DNA from: Arcicella aurantiaca
Lineage (GTDB): Bacteria; Bacteroidota; Bacteroidia; Cytophagales; Spirosomataceae
Assembly: GCF_003148625.1 (NCBI RefSeq)
Contig: NZ_QGGO01000002.1
Location: forward strand, 89,183 to 153,182
Reading direction: 5' to 3'
DNA length: 64,000 bases
The notes beneath the pieces are model-generated. The model worked only from the letters and a program-made list of their open reading frames with translations. It did not search any database and was not told the DNA's origin. Positions within the stretch are counted from its first letter, which is position 1; each line of letters begins with the position of its first letter. Below, piece after piece: positions 9,601 through 18,920 of the stretch. A program made the translations under genes and the position numbers.

Positions 9601-10827
9601 ATCTTGTGCATCTGCAAAAACGTAGTCGTTGCCAAGCCCTCCTCTTCCTTGATTATTATTCTGAAAATTACCACTTGGTTCATCAAAACCATATCGCCAA
9701 AGCACATCATGAATTAAATTATTCCAATAAAATAAATTGGTAATGGCTGCATTTTGATTTCCCGTAGAAGTGGCTAATCCTTTTGTGTAAGCATAGTTAA
9801 AGTCTAAAGTTGCCGACGTTGGGCTATTTCCAGGAATATCATCATCATTCACATCTTCCTGAGCCCACACATTATTTCCTCGGGTGGTGGTATAATTGGT
9901 CGTTCCATCATTATGCCAACCATTGGTAGCACCCGGCCCACTTGATGCAGGGAAAAAACGAGTGTATGGACTTGTTACGGCTGTTCTTGTTCCATGAATT
10001 GGGCTTTCAATTGGATAATCAAAAACTTGATAGGAATTTGCCGCCACAGCCAATTTTGCAGTATTTTGAGTAGCAAGCGGAGAGGAATTTTCCGCACATT
10101 CGTGAGGAGTCGTCAAATGTTCTGGTGTTCCAAAATTACAGTGAATGATATTATCTTGTTGACGAATGATTTCTCCAGAATTAGCATCAATATGAAAACT
10201 CCACGCATTTTGCTGATTTTTTGCTAAAAACTTTACATTCCAAGCAAGAGCCAATTTAGATTTCGTCACTTTGTTTTCTTGTATATCATAAGGCAACCAA
10301 TAAAGTTTGACTTCTATGTTATTATCAGCAATAGTCGCATCTGTAAATGACGTTTGAGTCGCTATGCCATTGAGTAAATTTTTAGGGTTAATCTCCTGTA
10401 AATTAGCCGCACTGATTCCGAGTTTCGTTAAAGTTTTGTTTAATGCCTGCGTTGGACTAACACTTAGTTGTTTCAAGCTAACGGGTACTTTTTCTGCAAC
10501 ATTCTCAATAAATTTATTGGCTACATACTGAACTTGCCCATCTTTTAGTATCAAATTTAACATTCCATTATACACTTCGATAGACTGATAAGTTTGATTA
10601 AAATATATGTGATACCAGCCTGTTGTTGGTGATAAATAGGCACTCGAAACCACCATTTCGTTTACATCAGAAGAAAGTAGTTTATATTGGTTGGTATGGT
10701 CTGACAAATATTTTTTGGCGGATTCAATTTCGGTTTGTGCCTGAGAGGATACCGAAAAAAACAAACTCAAAAACAGTATTATTTTAAATTTGAACCCAAA
10801 AGTAAAATACGTAAAATTAGACTTCAT
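6646..10827 (-). CDS. Secreted M36 (fungalysin) metallopeptidase, multidomain
   Basis: Very large exported zinc protease of 1393 residues. A signal peptide (residues about 1-31, ending SSQAQ) is followed by a fungalysin/thermolysin-type propeptide to about residue 230. The M36 catalytic domain carries HEYGH at 455-459 and a downstream GEGWSDYL segment that should supply the third zinc ligand. After about residue 690 come Ig-like segments, a pre-peptidase-C-like domain (about 830-930) and further cysteine-containing repeats. The last 60-65 residues form a small beta-rich domain (SGDWEIESTW ... HTVIV) shared with the DUF1501 protein at 51125-52681. Probably digests external protein. A type IX secretion route is plausible for the phylum, but no classical sorting tail is recognised. 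Confidence 0.92.
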   Translation of the reverse strand: MKSNFTYFTFGFKFKIILFLSLFFSVSSQAQTEIESAKKYLSDHTNQYKLLSSDVNEMVVSSAYLSPTTGWYHIYFNQTYQSIEVYNGMLNLILKDGQVQYVANKFIENVAEKVPVSLKQLSVSPTQALNKTLTKLGISAANLQEINPKNLLNGIATQTSFTDATIADNNIEVKLYWLPYDIQENKVTKSKLALAWNVKFLAKNQQNAWSFHIDANSGEIIRQQDNIIHCNFGTPEHLTTPHECAENSSPLATQNTAKLAVAANSYQVFDYPIESPIHGTRTAVTSPYTRFFPASSGPGATNGWHNDGTTNYTTTRGNNVWAQEDVNDDDIPGNSPTSATLDFNYAYTKGLATSTGNQNAAITNLFYWNNLIHDVLWRYGFDEPSGNFQNNNQGRGGLGNDYVFADAQDGGGTNNANFYPPADGTNGRMQMYLWSNVGSPSFQPDGDFDNGIIAHEYGHGWSIRLTGGPANSNCLDNVEQGGEGWSDYLTLMLTTNWASLTPTVTSANIPRGIGTYVLGQTTAGAGIRPYRYSYDMANINAPVTYAKVGDVSFSEPHGIGSIWATMLWDMTWAIILQDNQIVNNIYETPTVIADLRGNAAALKLVNEGLRLQPCSPSFVDARDAILQADQLLFNGRYRCAIGQAFARRGLGVNASTGASSNDRIVTEDYNPVGNAPLTSAKTFNICTNTAFDYVATSSTVGATFSWTRPVVAGISNLASSGNTPNISEILINTTNAPIIVKYNFVLAPNTCSPITQVVSVTVTPSIVPTVSDYAVCQNGVVLNGEGLVVPASTTNVVDGVLTVGATYRRGGGDNTTTYITESTITAVYYKTYTFVAPSNGAVNFEITQAVLGNAGSDDTYMTLYKTSFDPANPATNFLRGDDDSGVSLKSSFTHTLVQGTTYIVVVSTYDNLTTGSFRLQLSIPIFPIINSWYKDASGGTALATGEIFNPVGISGSGITNTATEGTTTFYVSNSLYPTCKTATTFTINPPSVGGNITGTTSVCAGTNTSTLTLSGQKGNVQKWQSSTVANFATATDIANTTTSLTTSNLSQTTYYRAILKSGACVAANSQVATITAVPMPTILSGSANNPTLCSLSNGSINFTSVNLPDGSYSVSYTGADSPQNVNVLNNSFSVSGLKSGIYSNFSVNRLGCVGTDISTKTLIDSLPSGTTNKTICYNSIASLSGTCLGNTMKWYDSTGTILKGTGTTFTTENLSNNTTYKTRCENLTCQSAFIDVLVTVNAISPIPNIQKDTLLLLGDTITLKATNCVGVGSALKWYQALNDVAVNMPLSPIASSQYYATCEKTQNTLACPSLKSNILNVALTSVIKSVSSGDWEIESTWDISRIPKVGISVIIQPNHTVIVNGIGTAKNVEYNGTGSLKFNNASSKLNIGL

Positions 10828-11167
10828 AAAATGAGGCTTTAGTTAGTGTGGCTAATTAATGTAATGATTATATTAGAACTTCTCGGGCGAGTATTGTATT
10901 GAAGAGTTTTGTGTAAGGCTTCAAATGTAAAATTAAAATATTGAAAAGGGTAATATTTAAGATAAAACTATTACAAAATTTATCTTTTGGTCATTGTTGA
11001 AAAATTGTAAATGCTCAAAATACCTTGTAAAAAGCAAAAAGGTCAGCAATTATGCTGACCTTTCTATTTATTGAAATTAAGAAATCTTGTAAATATAGGC
11101 TATGCTTGATTATTCGGTAAGTTCTACCCCTAAATCCTAACCGAGCGACGGTCGCCCCTACTTATTA
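10828..11167. other. Intergenic region between the M36 and TauE genes
   Basis: No gene is seen. It contains a possible -7 element for the M36 gene (TACATTTG on the minus strand, 10922-10929), a terminator at 11038-11063, and a short repeat (11130-11160, CGACGGTCGCCCCTAC) related to one near 29635. Confidence 0.5.
11038..11063 (-). terminator. Rho-independent terminator after the TauE gene
   Basis: AAAGGTCAGCA-ATTA-TGCTGACCTTT is a perfect 11-bp stem with a 4-nt loop. Read on the minus strand it ends in a short T run, so it fits termination of the TauE/SafE transcript. Confidence 0.8.
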
Positions 11168-12082
11168 CTAAAAGTATGCTTTCATTAAAGTACGGCTGCT
11201 CAAATAAATAATCAATAAACCAACTACAATGGTCATTGGTCTTCTTTTGATTTTATTAACGAAAAATGCTCCGAACGGTGCAGCAACAACGCCACCAATT
11301 ATCAAACCAGCAATTACTTGCCAACCGTTAATTCCTTCAAAAAGTAAAAAGGTAATACCACTGGCAAATGATATGGCAAACTCAGCCGCATTTACAGAAC
11401 CAATGGTATAACGTGGGTCACGACCACGCCCAATAAGCGTTGAAGTTACGATTGGACCCCAACCACCACCACCAACGGCATCCATAAATCCACCAAAAAC
11501 GGCTAAAACACCTAAGTTTTTAGTCTTCTTTTTAACATTATTATTTCTCAAACCTTTAATAATAATCATCACCGCCAACACAATCATATAAACAGCAATA
11601 AATGGCTTGATGACTTTTCCATCAATAACATCCGAAAGTAAATAAGCACCCACAACTGAACCAATTACCCCTGGAACTAATAAATAAGTCACCAAACGCT
11701 TATTTATATTTTTGAATTTGTAGTGAGAAAGTGCCGATGCCCCCGTTGTGAACATTTCAGCCACGTGTACACCCGTACTACTAATAGCGGGCGGAACGCC
11801 TACTGATAAAAGGAAAGATGTTGAAGTTGCACCATAGCCCATTCCTAAAGTTCCGTCAACTAATTGAGCAAAAACGCCAATTAACAAATAAATGAAAAAA
11901 TCTTGATTCAAGCCTGCAACCAATTTATCTACCGAAAACAATGCGTGATAGTTATATATCAGGATACTCGCAAGACCAACCAATAAAAAGGCAGGAATAC
12001 CAATCCAAAGTAACTTGGATGAGTAAATGTTATTTTTAGAAACATTCGTAATGCTTGGTTGCGAAGGGGATTCTACGTTCAT
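11168..12082 (-). CDS. TauE/SafE family sulfite/anion exporter
   Basis: Inner-membrane permease of the TauE/SafE (DUF81) family, about 304 residues, with about eight hydrophobic segments in two halves. Family hallmarks are GTLGMGYGATS in the first half and GGFMDAVGGGGWGP in the second. Members export sulfite, sulfoacetate or other small anions; the substrate here is unknown. The ATG at 12080-12082 is chosen over an upstream TTG at 12133 because a strong promoter (12147-12177) places the transcript start near 12140 and the upstream extension is Asn/Phe-rich and unlike the family. Transcribed divergently from the M16 peptidase. Confidence 0.88.
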   Translation of the reverse strand: MNVESPSQPSITNVSKNNIYSSKLLWIGIPAFLLVGLASILIYNYHALFSVDKLVAGLNQDFFIYLLIGVFAQLVDGTLGMGYGATSTSFLLSVGVPPAISSTGVHVAEMFTTGASALSHYKFKNINKRLVTYLLVPGVIGSVVGAYLLSDVIDGKVIKPFIAVYMIVLAVMIIIKGLRNNNVKKKTKNLGVLAVFGGFMDAVGGGGWGPIVTSTLIGRGRDPRYTIGSVNAAEFAISFASGITFLLFEGINGWQVIAGLIIGGVVAAPFGAFFVNKIKRRPMTIVVGLLIIYLSSRTLMKAYF

Positions 12083-12427
12083 TGGGAAGTTATTATTATT
12101 TTTAAAGAAAAAGTTTTTGACTGTGGAGTACAACTCAATTTTTTCACAAATATAATCATTCTATTTACTCTATCAAACCAATAGAGTAAAATATTTTTCA
12201 ATAAGGAAAATATCGCAACTTTTCATTTGATGAAAATGTATTCAAAAATTACTATTTACGATGGACTTTTCAGGCTTTATAAAGATTATTTTAAATCGTC
12301 CTTGTGCTTACAATCAATTATGTTAAAACATATTAAAAAACCGACCGTTTATCAAAAAGAACAAGTTTATTTCAAGAATTATCACTTTATTGCAATTATT
12401 AAATCTAATCTAAAATCTACTTTTACG
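12083..12427. other. Divergent intergenic region (TauE / M16)
   Basis: About 345 bp with no gene that I support. It holds the TauE promoter (12147-12177). The M16 reading frame runs open back to 12227, but that part reads as non-conserved AT-rich sequence upstream of the signal peptide. A TACTTTTA box just before the chosen M16 start is a weak -7 candidate. Confidence 0.5.
12147..12177 (-). promoter_or_regulatory. Bacteroidota-type promoter for the TauE gene
   Basis: On the minus strand: TTTG, 19 nt, TATATTTG. This is an exact match to the Bacteroidota consensus (TTTG ... TAnnTTTG). Predicted start near 12140, giving a leader of about 58 nt. Confidence 0.75.
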
Positions 12428-15376
12428 ATGATTAAAGGACGCTTACAACTCTTAGCAATAGCTTTTTTGCTATGCTTCTCATCAACATTTGCTCAAAAAA
12501 CGTATGAATGGAAAACTGCAACCTCTGGCGGATATACCTATAAATACGTGAGCAACGACCCCATGAAAGCCCGTTTTTATACGCTAACAAACGGTTTAAC
12601 GGTTATTTTGAGTGAAAATCATAAAGAACCACGCATTGCGGCTCTTATTCCTACTCGTGCAGGTTCAAATACTGACCCACGTACTAACACGGGTTTAGCC
12701 CACTATTTGGAACACATGCTTTTTAAAGGAACTGATAAATATGGTTCTTTGGATTGGTCTAAAGAAAAACCATTGCTCGACCAAATTGATGCTCTTTACG
12801 AAAAGTACAACAAAACAACTGACTCTACTCAACGTAAAGCCATTTACAAGGAAATCGACCAGAAATCTGGAGAAGCAGCCAAATTTGCCATTGCCAACGA
12901 ATACGACAAAATGATGGCTTCGATGGGTGGACAAGGCACAAACGCTTTTACTTCTTATGAACAAACAGTTTATACCGAAGATATTCCCGCAAACGCTCTC
13001 GACCGTTTCTTGAAATTACAAGCTGAACGTTTCAGAAATCCAATTCTTAGAATTTTCCACACGGAATTGGAAGCTGTTTACGAAGAAAAAAACCGTAGTC
13101 TTGATAACGATAACTGGAAAATGTATGAAGCTCGTAACGCTGCACTTTATCCAACGCATAATTACGGTCAACAAACAACCATCGGTACGATTGAGCATTT
13201 GAAAAACCCTTCGTTAGTGGAAATTCGTAACTATTTCAAAAAATATTACGTACCCAACAACATGGCAATTATCATGGCAGGAGATTTTAATTCTGATGAA
13301 CTCATCAAGAAAATTGAAGCTTCTTTCAAATACATGGTTACTAAGCCAGTTACAGAATACAAACCTGCTCCAGAAGCTCCCTTAACAACTCCAGTTGTGC
13401 GTGAAGTATTTGGACCAACTCCCGACAATCTTTCTATTTCTTGGCGTTGGTCAAGTTCTGTAAATGCGAAAGAGAAAATCGTTGGAACAATTGTAGATGA
13501 ATTGATGTCGAACTCAAAAGCAGGTTTAATTGACCTTAATTTAGTAAAAGCTCAAAAGGTTTTAAGAGCAAGTTCAAGTCCTGAGTGGAACAAAGATTAT
13601 TCAACTTGGTCGATGACGGCAACGCCTAAAAAAGACCAAAGTTTAGACGACGTAAAAGCCTTGTTATTAGGAGAATTAGATAAACTAAAAACAGGCAATT
13701 TTGACGAATCTATCATCAAAGCAATTGCGGCTAACTATAAATTAACTGCCATTCAAGGTTTAGAAGATAATACCTCACGAGCGTATGGTTTGTTAGGAAG
13801 TTTCATTGCATCAAAAGCAACCAACTGGAACGACAATGCGGCAATGAACGATGCTTTGGGTAAAGTTACCAAGCAAGATGTAATGGCTTTTGCTAAAAAA
13901 TATTGTGGTGATGGTTACGTAGTTGTGTACAAACGCAAAGGAACTGACCCTAAAATTACTAAAGTTGATAAACCAACTATCACGCCAGTAGAAGTAAACC
14001 GTGAGGCACAATCTGCCTTTTTGAAAGATGTCAATGAAACACCAATGGCAAACATTCAGCCTAAATGGTTAGATTTCTCGAAAGACATGAAAAAAGGTAA
14101 AATCGGGAATTTAGATGCTTATTATGTTCAAAATACAGATAACGATTTATTCAGAATGTCATATCGTTTTGACATGGGTTCTTGGAATAGTAAAATCTTG
14201 CCAATTGCTTTACAATATTTACAATTTGTAGGAACTGACAAAATGAATGCCGAACAAATCAGTACCGAATTTTATCGTTTAGCAAGCAGTTTCACCCAAA
14301 ACTATACCGACCACCATATCACTTTAGGAATGTCTGGTTTGAATGAAAATTTTGCCAAAACAGTAAGTCTTTTTGAAGATTTAATGACAAAATGTAAAAA
14401 AGATGATGCCGCTTTAGAATTATTGAAAGGCAGACTTTTGAAACAAAGAAATGATGCAAAATTGAACAAAGGAGCAATTCTTCAAGGCTTAACATCTTAT
14501 GCAACTTTTGGAGCGAAAAACCCAAGAAATACCTTACAATTCACCGATGCAGAGTTGAAAGCACTAACGGCTGACGAATTGATTTCTTTCCTTCAAAACT
14601 TATTCTCATATAAGCATTCTATTACTTATTATGGGCCACAAACAATGGAAGGTTTAGCCTCAACAGTGAGTGGAATTCATAAAACACCTGCAAGTTTCAA
14701 GGCTGATTTACCACTTGTAGCTAATTTTGAAGCGACTTCTCCAGAAAAACCAACTGTATTATTTACAGATTACGACATGGTTCAGGCAGAAATCAACTGG
14801 GTTCGTCCAACTGTTAAATACAATGTAGCTGAAACACCAGTTGTAGAATTGTACAATAATTATTTTGGTGGAGGAATGTCGTCAATTGTATTCCAAACCA
14901 TTCGTGAATCTAAAGCTTTGGCGTACTCAACTTATGCGTTCTATTTCACACCTGCAACCAAAGACGAAAAATACAGAATGATTGCGTATGTAGGAACACA
15001 AGCAGATAAAATTCATGAATCTATTGCAGGAATGAACGAATTATTAAACGTTTTTCCATCTTCTGAAAAGAACGTAGAAACGGCAAAAGCCAGCATGAAA
15101 AAGAATTATCAAACCGAAAGAATCACGCAAGACAATATCATCAATACGTATTTCAACAACCAAGAAAAAGGTATTTCGGGAGATGAACGCCAAGCCATTT
15201 ATCAGGCTTTGGATAAATTAACGGTTGATGATTTGAAAAAACTGCAAGACTCTCAACTTGCCAACAAACCATATAATATGTGTATTGTGGCTTCTGAGAA
15301 AAAAGTAAATTTAGAAGACCTCAAAAAATACGGCGAGGTTAAGAAATTAACTTTGGAAGAGGTTTTTGGTTATTAA
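12428..15376 (+). CDS. M16 (pitrilysin-type) zinc metallopeptidase, exported
   Basis: Two-half M16 peptidase of 982 residues. Starting at ATG 12428 gives a clear signal peptide ending in FAQK. The frame is open 67 codons further up, but that extension is not signal-like. The inverted zinc motif HxxEH is His92-Tyr-Leu-Glu95-His96 in GLAHYLEHMLFKG, and the distal glutamate is in ELEAVYEEKN near residue 219. The C-terminal half (from about 560) keeps the fold with YYNNYFGGGMSS but lacks HxxEH, as usual for the second half. Likely degrades peptides in the periplasm. Single gene with a terminator at 15503-15544. Confidence 0.93.
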   Translation: MIKGRLQLLAIAFLLCFSSTFAQKTYEWKTATSGGYTYKYVSNDPMKARFYTLTNGLTVILSENHKEPRIAALIPTRAGSNTDPRTNTGLAHYLEHMLFKGTDKYGSLDWSKEKPLLDQIDALYEKYNKTTDSTQRKAIYKEIDQKSGEAAKFAIANEYDKMMASMGGQGTNAFTSYEQTVYTEDIPANALDRFLKLQAERFRNPILRIFHTELEAVYEEKNRSLDNDNWKMYEARNAALYPTHNYGQQTTIGTIEHLKNPSLVEIRNYFKKYYVPNNMAIIMAGDFNSDELIKKIEASFKYMVTKPVTEYKPAPEAPLTTPVVREVFGPTPDNLSISWRWSSSVNAKEKIVGTIVDELMSNSKAGLIDLNLVKAQKVLRASSSPEWNKDYSTWSMTATPKKDQSLDDVKALLLGELDKLKTGNFDESIIKAIAANYKLTAIQGLEDNTSRAYGLLGSFIASKATNWNDNAAMNDALGKVTKQDVMAFAKKYCGDGYVVVYKRKGTDPKITKVDKPTITPVEVNREAQSAFLKDVNETPMANIQPKWLDFSKDMKKGKIGNLDAYYVQNTDNDLFRMSYRFDMGSWNSKILPIALQYLQFVGTDKMNAEQISTEFYRLASSFTQNYTDHHITLGMSGLNENFAKTVSLFEDLMTKCKKDDAALELLKGRLLKQRNDAKLNKGAILQGLTSYATFGAKNPRNTLQFTDAELKALTADELISFLQNLFSYKHSITYYGPQTMEGLASTVSGIHKTPASFKADLPLVANFEATSPEKPTVLFTDYDMVQAEINWVRPTVKYNVAETPVVELYNNYFGGGMSSIVFQTIRESKALAYSTYAFYFTPATKDEKYRMIAYVGTQADKIHESIAGMNELLNVFPSSEKNVETAKASMKKNYQTERITQDNIINTYFNNQEKGISGDERQAIYQALDKLTVDDLKKLQDSQLANKPYNMCIVASEKKVNLEDLKKYGEVKKLTLEEVFGY

Positions 15377-15432
15377 TTTAAGTAACGGGTATAATTGTCC
15401 ACAATTGTACCACAAAGCGTCTTCGCTTACAG

Positions 15433-15474
15433 GAGCGTGGATGCTCAAATCAGTTCAAACGTAGGCGTTTGAAC
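15433..15474. repeat. Double-hairpin repeat, copy 1
   Basis: Two adjacent hairpins: GAGC-GTGGAT-GCTC and GTTCAAACG-TAGG-CGTTTGAAC. A near-identical 42-bp copy lies at 22358-22399. Confidence 0.75.
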
Positions 15475-15502
15475 CAGTTAGAAATTTTATTTTCGGATAA
15501 AC

Positions 15503-15544
15503 AACAAAGGAAGTCTTTGCTCAGTGCGAAGACTTCCTTTTGTT
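15503..15544. terminator. Terminator after the M16 peptidase
   Basis: ACAAAGGAAGTCTT and AAGACTTCCTTTTGT form a long stem around TGCTCAGTGCG, with a T-rich 3' arm. Could serve transcription from the plus strand. Confidence 0.7.
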
Positions 15545-15610
15545 TTGTAACTTTTTGGTACGAGCTTTGGTTATTAATAAGTATTCTCAAATAAAAAATC
15601 ATATTTAAAC

Positions 15611-16189
15611 ATGAACATTGCAGTAATTGCCACATCCCCAAGACACAATAGCAACTCTTTACGCTTTTCAAAATATATTCAAAAAACACTACAAACCTCT
15701 GACTATAAAAACGTTACCGTTGTAGATTTTCATCATTACGACATTCCATCGGTTGGACGTGGTACAGTTAAAAAAGATGATTTAACGACTTTTCAAAACG
15801 AATTAATTTCAGCTTGGGAAAAAGCTGATTTAGTATTTTTTGTAACACCAGAATACAATTTTACCGTAAATGGAGACTTACTAAACGCTCTTCATCAGTT
15901 AGGTTCAAAAGACTTTGCACATCTTTTCAATAATAAAACATTTGCTTTGGCGGGCGTTTCAAGCGGAAGAGGCGGTAAAGTTCCTTGTTTAGAATTAACG
16001 ACGGTGATTAACAAAATCATCAATTTCAGCAATCAATATTCGGTAGTTTCTCCACGCATATACGAGTCACACGAGACATACAAAAACCTTGATGAAAACG
16101 CAGATTCAGTAGGAAATACCATTTATGAAACTACCGTAAAAGCGTTTATTGACTATTCTTTGGAAGTGGCAAAACGTTGGAAAGCGTAA
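15611..16189 (+). CDS. NADPH-dependent FMN reductase family protein
   Basis: Flavodoxin-fold NAD(P)H:FMN oxidoreductase of 192 residues, normal family length. The phosphate-binding start is IAVIATSPRHNSNSLRFS, and the family motif is TPEYNFTVNGDLLNALH (typically PEYN.s.p..LKNalD). A glycine-rich loop GVSSGRGGKVP follows. Cytoplasmic; probably reduces flavin, quinone or azo-type substrates, but the substrate cannot be read from sequence. It is a lone gene between two repeat-containing spacers. Confidence 0.85.
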   Translation: MNIAVIATSPRHNSNSLRFSKYIQKTLQTSDYKNVTVVDFHHYDIPSVGRGTVKKDDLTTFQNELISAWEKADLVFFVTPEYNFTVNGDLLNALHQLGSKDFAHLFNNKTFALAGVSSGRGGKVPCLELTTVINKIINFSNQYSVVSPRIYESHETYKNLDENADSVGNTIYETTVKAFIDYSLEVAKRWKA

Positions 16190-16489
16190 GATAAAACTTT
16201 CAGAATCTTAAAATTATTGGTTTTTCAACGATTTATAAGGTAATTATGAATATGGGCTAACGCTGACAGGGTTTGAACCCTGCCAGCGTTTTTCTCGGTA
16301 TATTATCAACGAAAAAACAAATTATTTCTCTCAAAATCACTCCTTCTCATTTACTCAATTCTCGCCGTCAATCGACTGATATTTTGGAATTTGGCTAATA
16401 AATAGCGACCTTGCGGGATAGTAGCAATTGATGCTATTGCCAAAAACAACAAAACACTTCACTAACACCTAAATAACCAAAACCAAAAA
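16190..16489. other. Intergenic region with a palindrome upstream of rnr
   Basis: 300 bp with no gene. It contains a palindrome at 16259-16290 (AACGCTG, one mismatch, CAGGGTT-TG-AACCCTG ... CAGCGTT) whose related copy is at 43365-43396. Just before rnr is a CACTAACACCTAAA stretch of the intergenic CCTAA-type repeat seen elsewhere. No convincing promoter is visible. Confidence 0.6.
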
Positions 16490-18913
16490 ATGACAGATTT
16501 AAAACCATCAAAAGAACAAAATTTTAGAAGTAGAATTAAGGCTGAAATCCTTGAATTCTTCCAACTAAATGAAGATACTGCTTGGTCACTGAACCAAGTA
16601 CATAAAGCGTTTGCCATCCGTGACCGCAAAACGAAAGACCTTTTTGGAGATTTATTAACGGAACTTCACAAAGACAAAAAATTGATTCGTCAACAAGACG
16701 GTCATTATTTAGCAGATACCACCACCGAATTTGTTGAAGGACGTATCGACCACGTAAATGTCCGTTTTGGATTTGTGGTTGTAGAAGGACGTGAAGGCGA
16801 TATTCTCATCAACGCTCGTGATTTGAATGGAGCTATCGATGGAGACATCGTGAAAGTATTGGTTTGGGCAAAAAAGAAAAAAGGCTCAGACCGTGCCGAA
16901 GGAGAAGTGGTAGAAATTCTCCAAAGAGGACGTGCCGAAATGGTTGGTACTATTGAAATTATGCCTCATTATGCCTTCGTTGTACCAAGTTCTAAGAAAA
17001 TTTATGGAGATATTTTTGTCTCTAAAAATGACTTAAAAGATGCTCAACATGGTGATAAAGTGATTGTAAAAATCACGAAATGGGCAGAAGGCGAGCGTAA
17101 AATGGAAGGCTTCGTAAAAGAAGTTTTAGGAAAATCGGGAGAAAATAATACGGAAATGCACGCCATTTTAGCAGAGTTTGGACTTCCAAATCATTTCCCA
17201 GAACAAGTAGAAAAAGCTGCTGATGCTATTTCAACAAAAATTACTGCTACCGAAATTAAAAAACGTAGAGACTTTAGAAACATCACAACTTTCACCATTG
17301 ACCCTGTGGATGCAAAAGACTTTGATGATGCTTTGAGTTTTGAGTTTTTGGAAAACGGAAATTACGAAGTAGGTATTCACATCGCTGATGTTACGCATTA
17401 CGTTACGCCCGAGTCTATTTTGGAACAAGAGGCTTATTTACGTGCGACTTCGGTGTACTTGGTAGATAGAGTTGTGCCAATGTTACCAGAAAAACTTTCT
17501 AATGGACTTTGTTCGCTTCGTCCAAATGAAGATAAATTGACTTTTTCGGCAGTTTTTGAAATTACGCCAGAAGCAAAAGTTGTGAAAGAATGGTTTGGAC
17601 GTACAATTATTCACTCCGACAAACGATTCACTTACGAAGAAGCACAGGAGCAGTTGAACAGTGAACAGTCAGCAGTAATCAGTGAGCAGAAATCGGAAGA
17701 AATTTCAAACATCGAACATCAAGCGACGGACATTGAAATTGAACCAAAGAAAAAAGGTAGAAAGAAAAAGGTTGAAGAGGGCGAAACACTAACACCTAAC
17801 CCCCAAAACCTAACACCTAATTTCAAAAAAGAACTTACAATCCTCAACCAACTTGCTCATAAATTGCGAGATGAGCGTTTTGCCAAAGGTGCGGTAAATT
17901 TTGAGACGGTGGAGGTTAAATTCAAATTAGATGAAGACGGAAAACCTTTGGGAATTTATCAAAAAATACGTGTTGATTCGCACAAATTGATTGAAGAATT
18001 CATGTTACTTGCCAATAAAAAAGTAGCAGAATATGTATTTAATCTAAAGAAATCTGAGCCAAGAAACACGATGGTTTATCGTACCCACGATGCTCCAGAC
18101 CCAGAAAAGCTCAAAAATTTCTCAACATTTGCTAAGCGTTTTGGCTACACAGTTGATACTGATACTACTAAAATAAGTGCATCTTTCAATGAATTAATGC
18201 ACGATGTAGAAGGAAAACCAGAGCAAAATATTTTAGAGAATTTGGCGGTTAGAACGATGTCAAAAGCAAAATATAGCACCGACCCAATCGGTCACTTTGG
18301 TTTGGCATTTCCATTTTATTCGCACTTTACGAGTCCAATCAGACGTTATCCAGACATGATGGCTCACCGAATGTTGCAACATTATCTCGACGGTGGCGAA
18401 CCTTTAGAGCGTGCCTCGTGGGAACAACGTTGTAAACATAGTTCTGAGCAAGAGAAAATGGCTGCCGAAGCCGAGCGTTCTTCTATCAAATATAAACAAG
18501 TGGAATACATGAGTTTGATGGACGAAGGCAAAGTTTGGGACGGTATCATTTCGGGCGTTACGGAGTTCGGAATTTTCGTTGAAATTACAGAAACGGCTTC
18601 GGAAGGATTAGTTAGAATGGTAGATTTGAAAGACGATTTCTACGACTACGACCGTGAAAATTATAGAATTGTTGGACAAAGAAACGGACGTGTTTTCACT
18701 TTTGGCGATAAATTACAAGTAAAAGTAAAAGAATGTAATCTGGCTCGCAGAAGTATGGATTTATTATTAGTAGGTGGTGACGAGAAAATGAGAAAAAGTA
18801 AATCTAAAGCTCCAAGAGGTAGAGAATCAAGACATAAATCAAGTGATTCGAGGTCATCAAAAGGCGGTAAACGCTCAAATTCAAAAGATTCTGATAGAAG
18901 AAAAAGAAGATAA
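16490..18913 (+). CDS. rnr: Ribonuclease R
   Basis: 3'-5' exoribonuclease of the RNB family (807 residues) degrading structured RNA. An N-terminal winged-helix and cold-shock region is followed by the RNB core with TIDPVDAKDFDDALSFE, the magnesium-binding aspartate cluster. HFGLAFPFYSHFTSPIRRYPD marks the end of the RNB domain, and an S1 domain (WDGIISGVTEFGIFVEI) and a Lys/Arg/Ser-rich tail complete the protein. Residues about 386-445 are an extra low-complexity segment between EEAQEQ and ELTILNQLAHKLRDERF, and its DNA looks like intergenic repeats. The reading frame is intact. A repeat element follows 8 bp after the stop. Confidence 0.96.
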   Translation: MTDLKPSKEQNFRSRIKAEILEFFQLNEDTAWSLNQVHKAFAIRDRKTKDLFGDLLTELHKDKKLIRQQDGHYLADTTTEFVEGRIDHVNVRFGFVVVEGREGDILINARDLNGAIDGDIVKVLVWAKKKKGSDRAEGEVVEILQRGRAEMVGTIEIMPHYAFVVPSSKKIYGDIFVSKNDLKDAQHGDKVIVKITKWAEGERKMEGFVKEVLGKSGENNTEMHAILAEFGLPNHFPEQVEKAADAISTKITATEIKKRRDFRNITTFTIDPVDAKDFDDALSFEFLENGNYEVGIHIADVTHYVTPESILEQEAYLRATSVYLVDRVVPMLPEKLSNGLCSLRPNEDKLTFSAVFEITPEAKVVKEWFGRTIIHSDKRFTYEEAQEQLNSEQSAVISEQKSEEISNIEHQATDIEIEPKKKGRKKKVEEGETLTPNPQNLTPNFKKELTILNQLAHKLRDERFAKGAVNFETVEVKFKLDEDGKPLGIYQKIRVDSHKLIEEFMLLANKKVAEYVFNLKKSEPRNTMVYRTHDAPDPEKLKNFSTFAKRFGYTVDTDTTKISASFNELMHDVEGKPEQNILENLAVRTMSKAKYSTDPIGHFGLAFPFYSHFTSPIRRYPDMMAHRMLQHYLDGGEPLERASWEQRCKHSSEQEKMAAEAERSSIKYKQVEYMSLMDEGKVWDGIISGVTEFGIFVEITETASEGLVRMVDLKDDFYDYDRENYRIVGQRNGRVFTFGDKLQVKVKECNLARRSMDLLLVGGDEKMRKSKSKAPRGRESRHKSSDSRSSKGGKRSNSKDSDRRKRR

Positions 18914-18920
18914 ATAATAT

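Noticed and set aside
9432-10227. Several open frames antisense to the M36 protease
   Set aside because: Shadow frames of a repetitive secreted protein; composition is not protein-like.
12227-12427. 67-residue N-terminal extension of the M16 peptidase
   Set aside because: Would bury the signal peptide; downstream ATG at 12428 gives a correct exported N-terminus.
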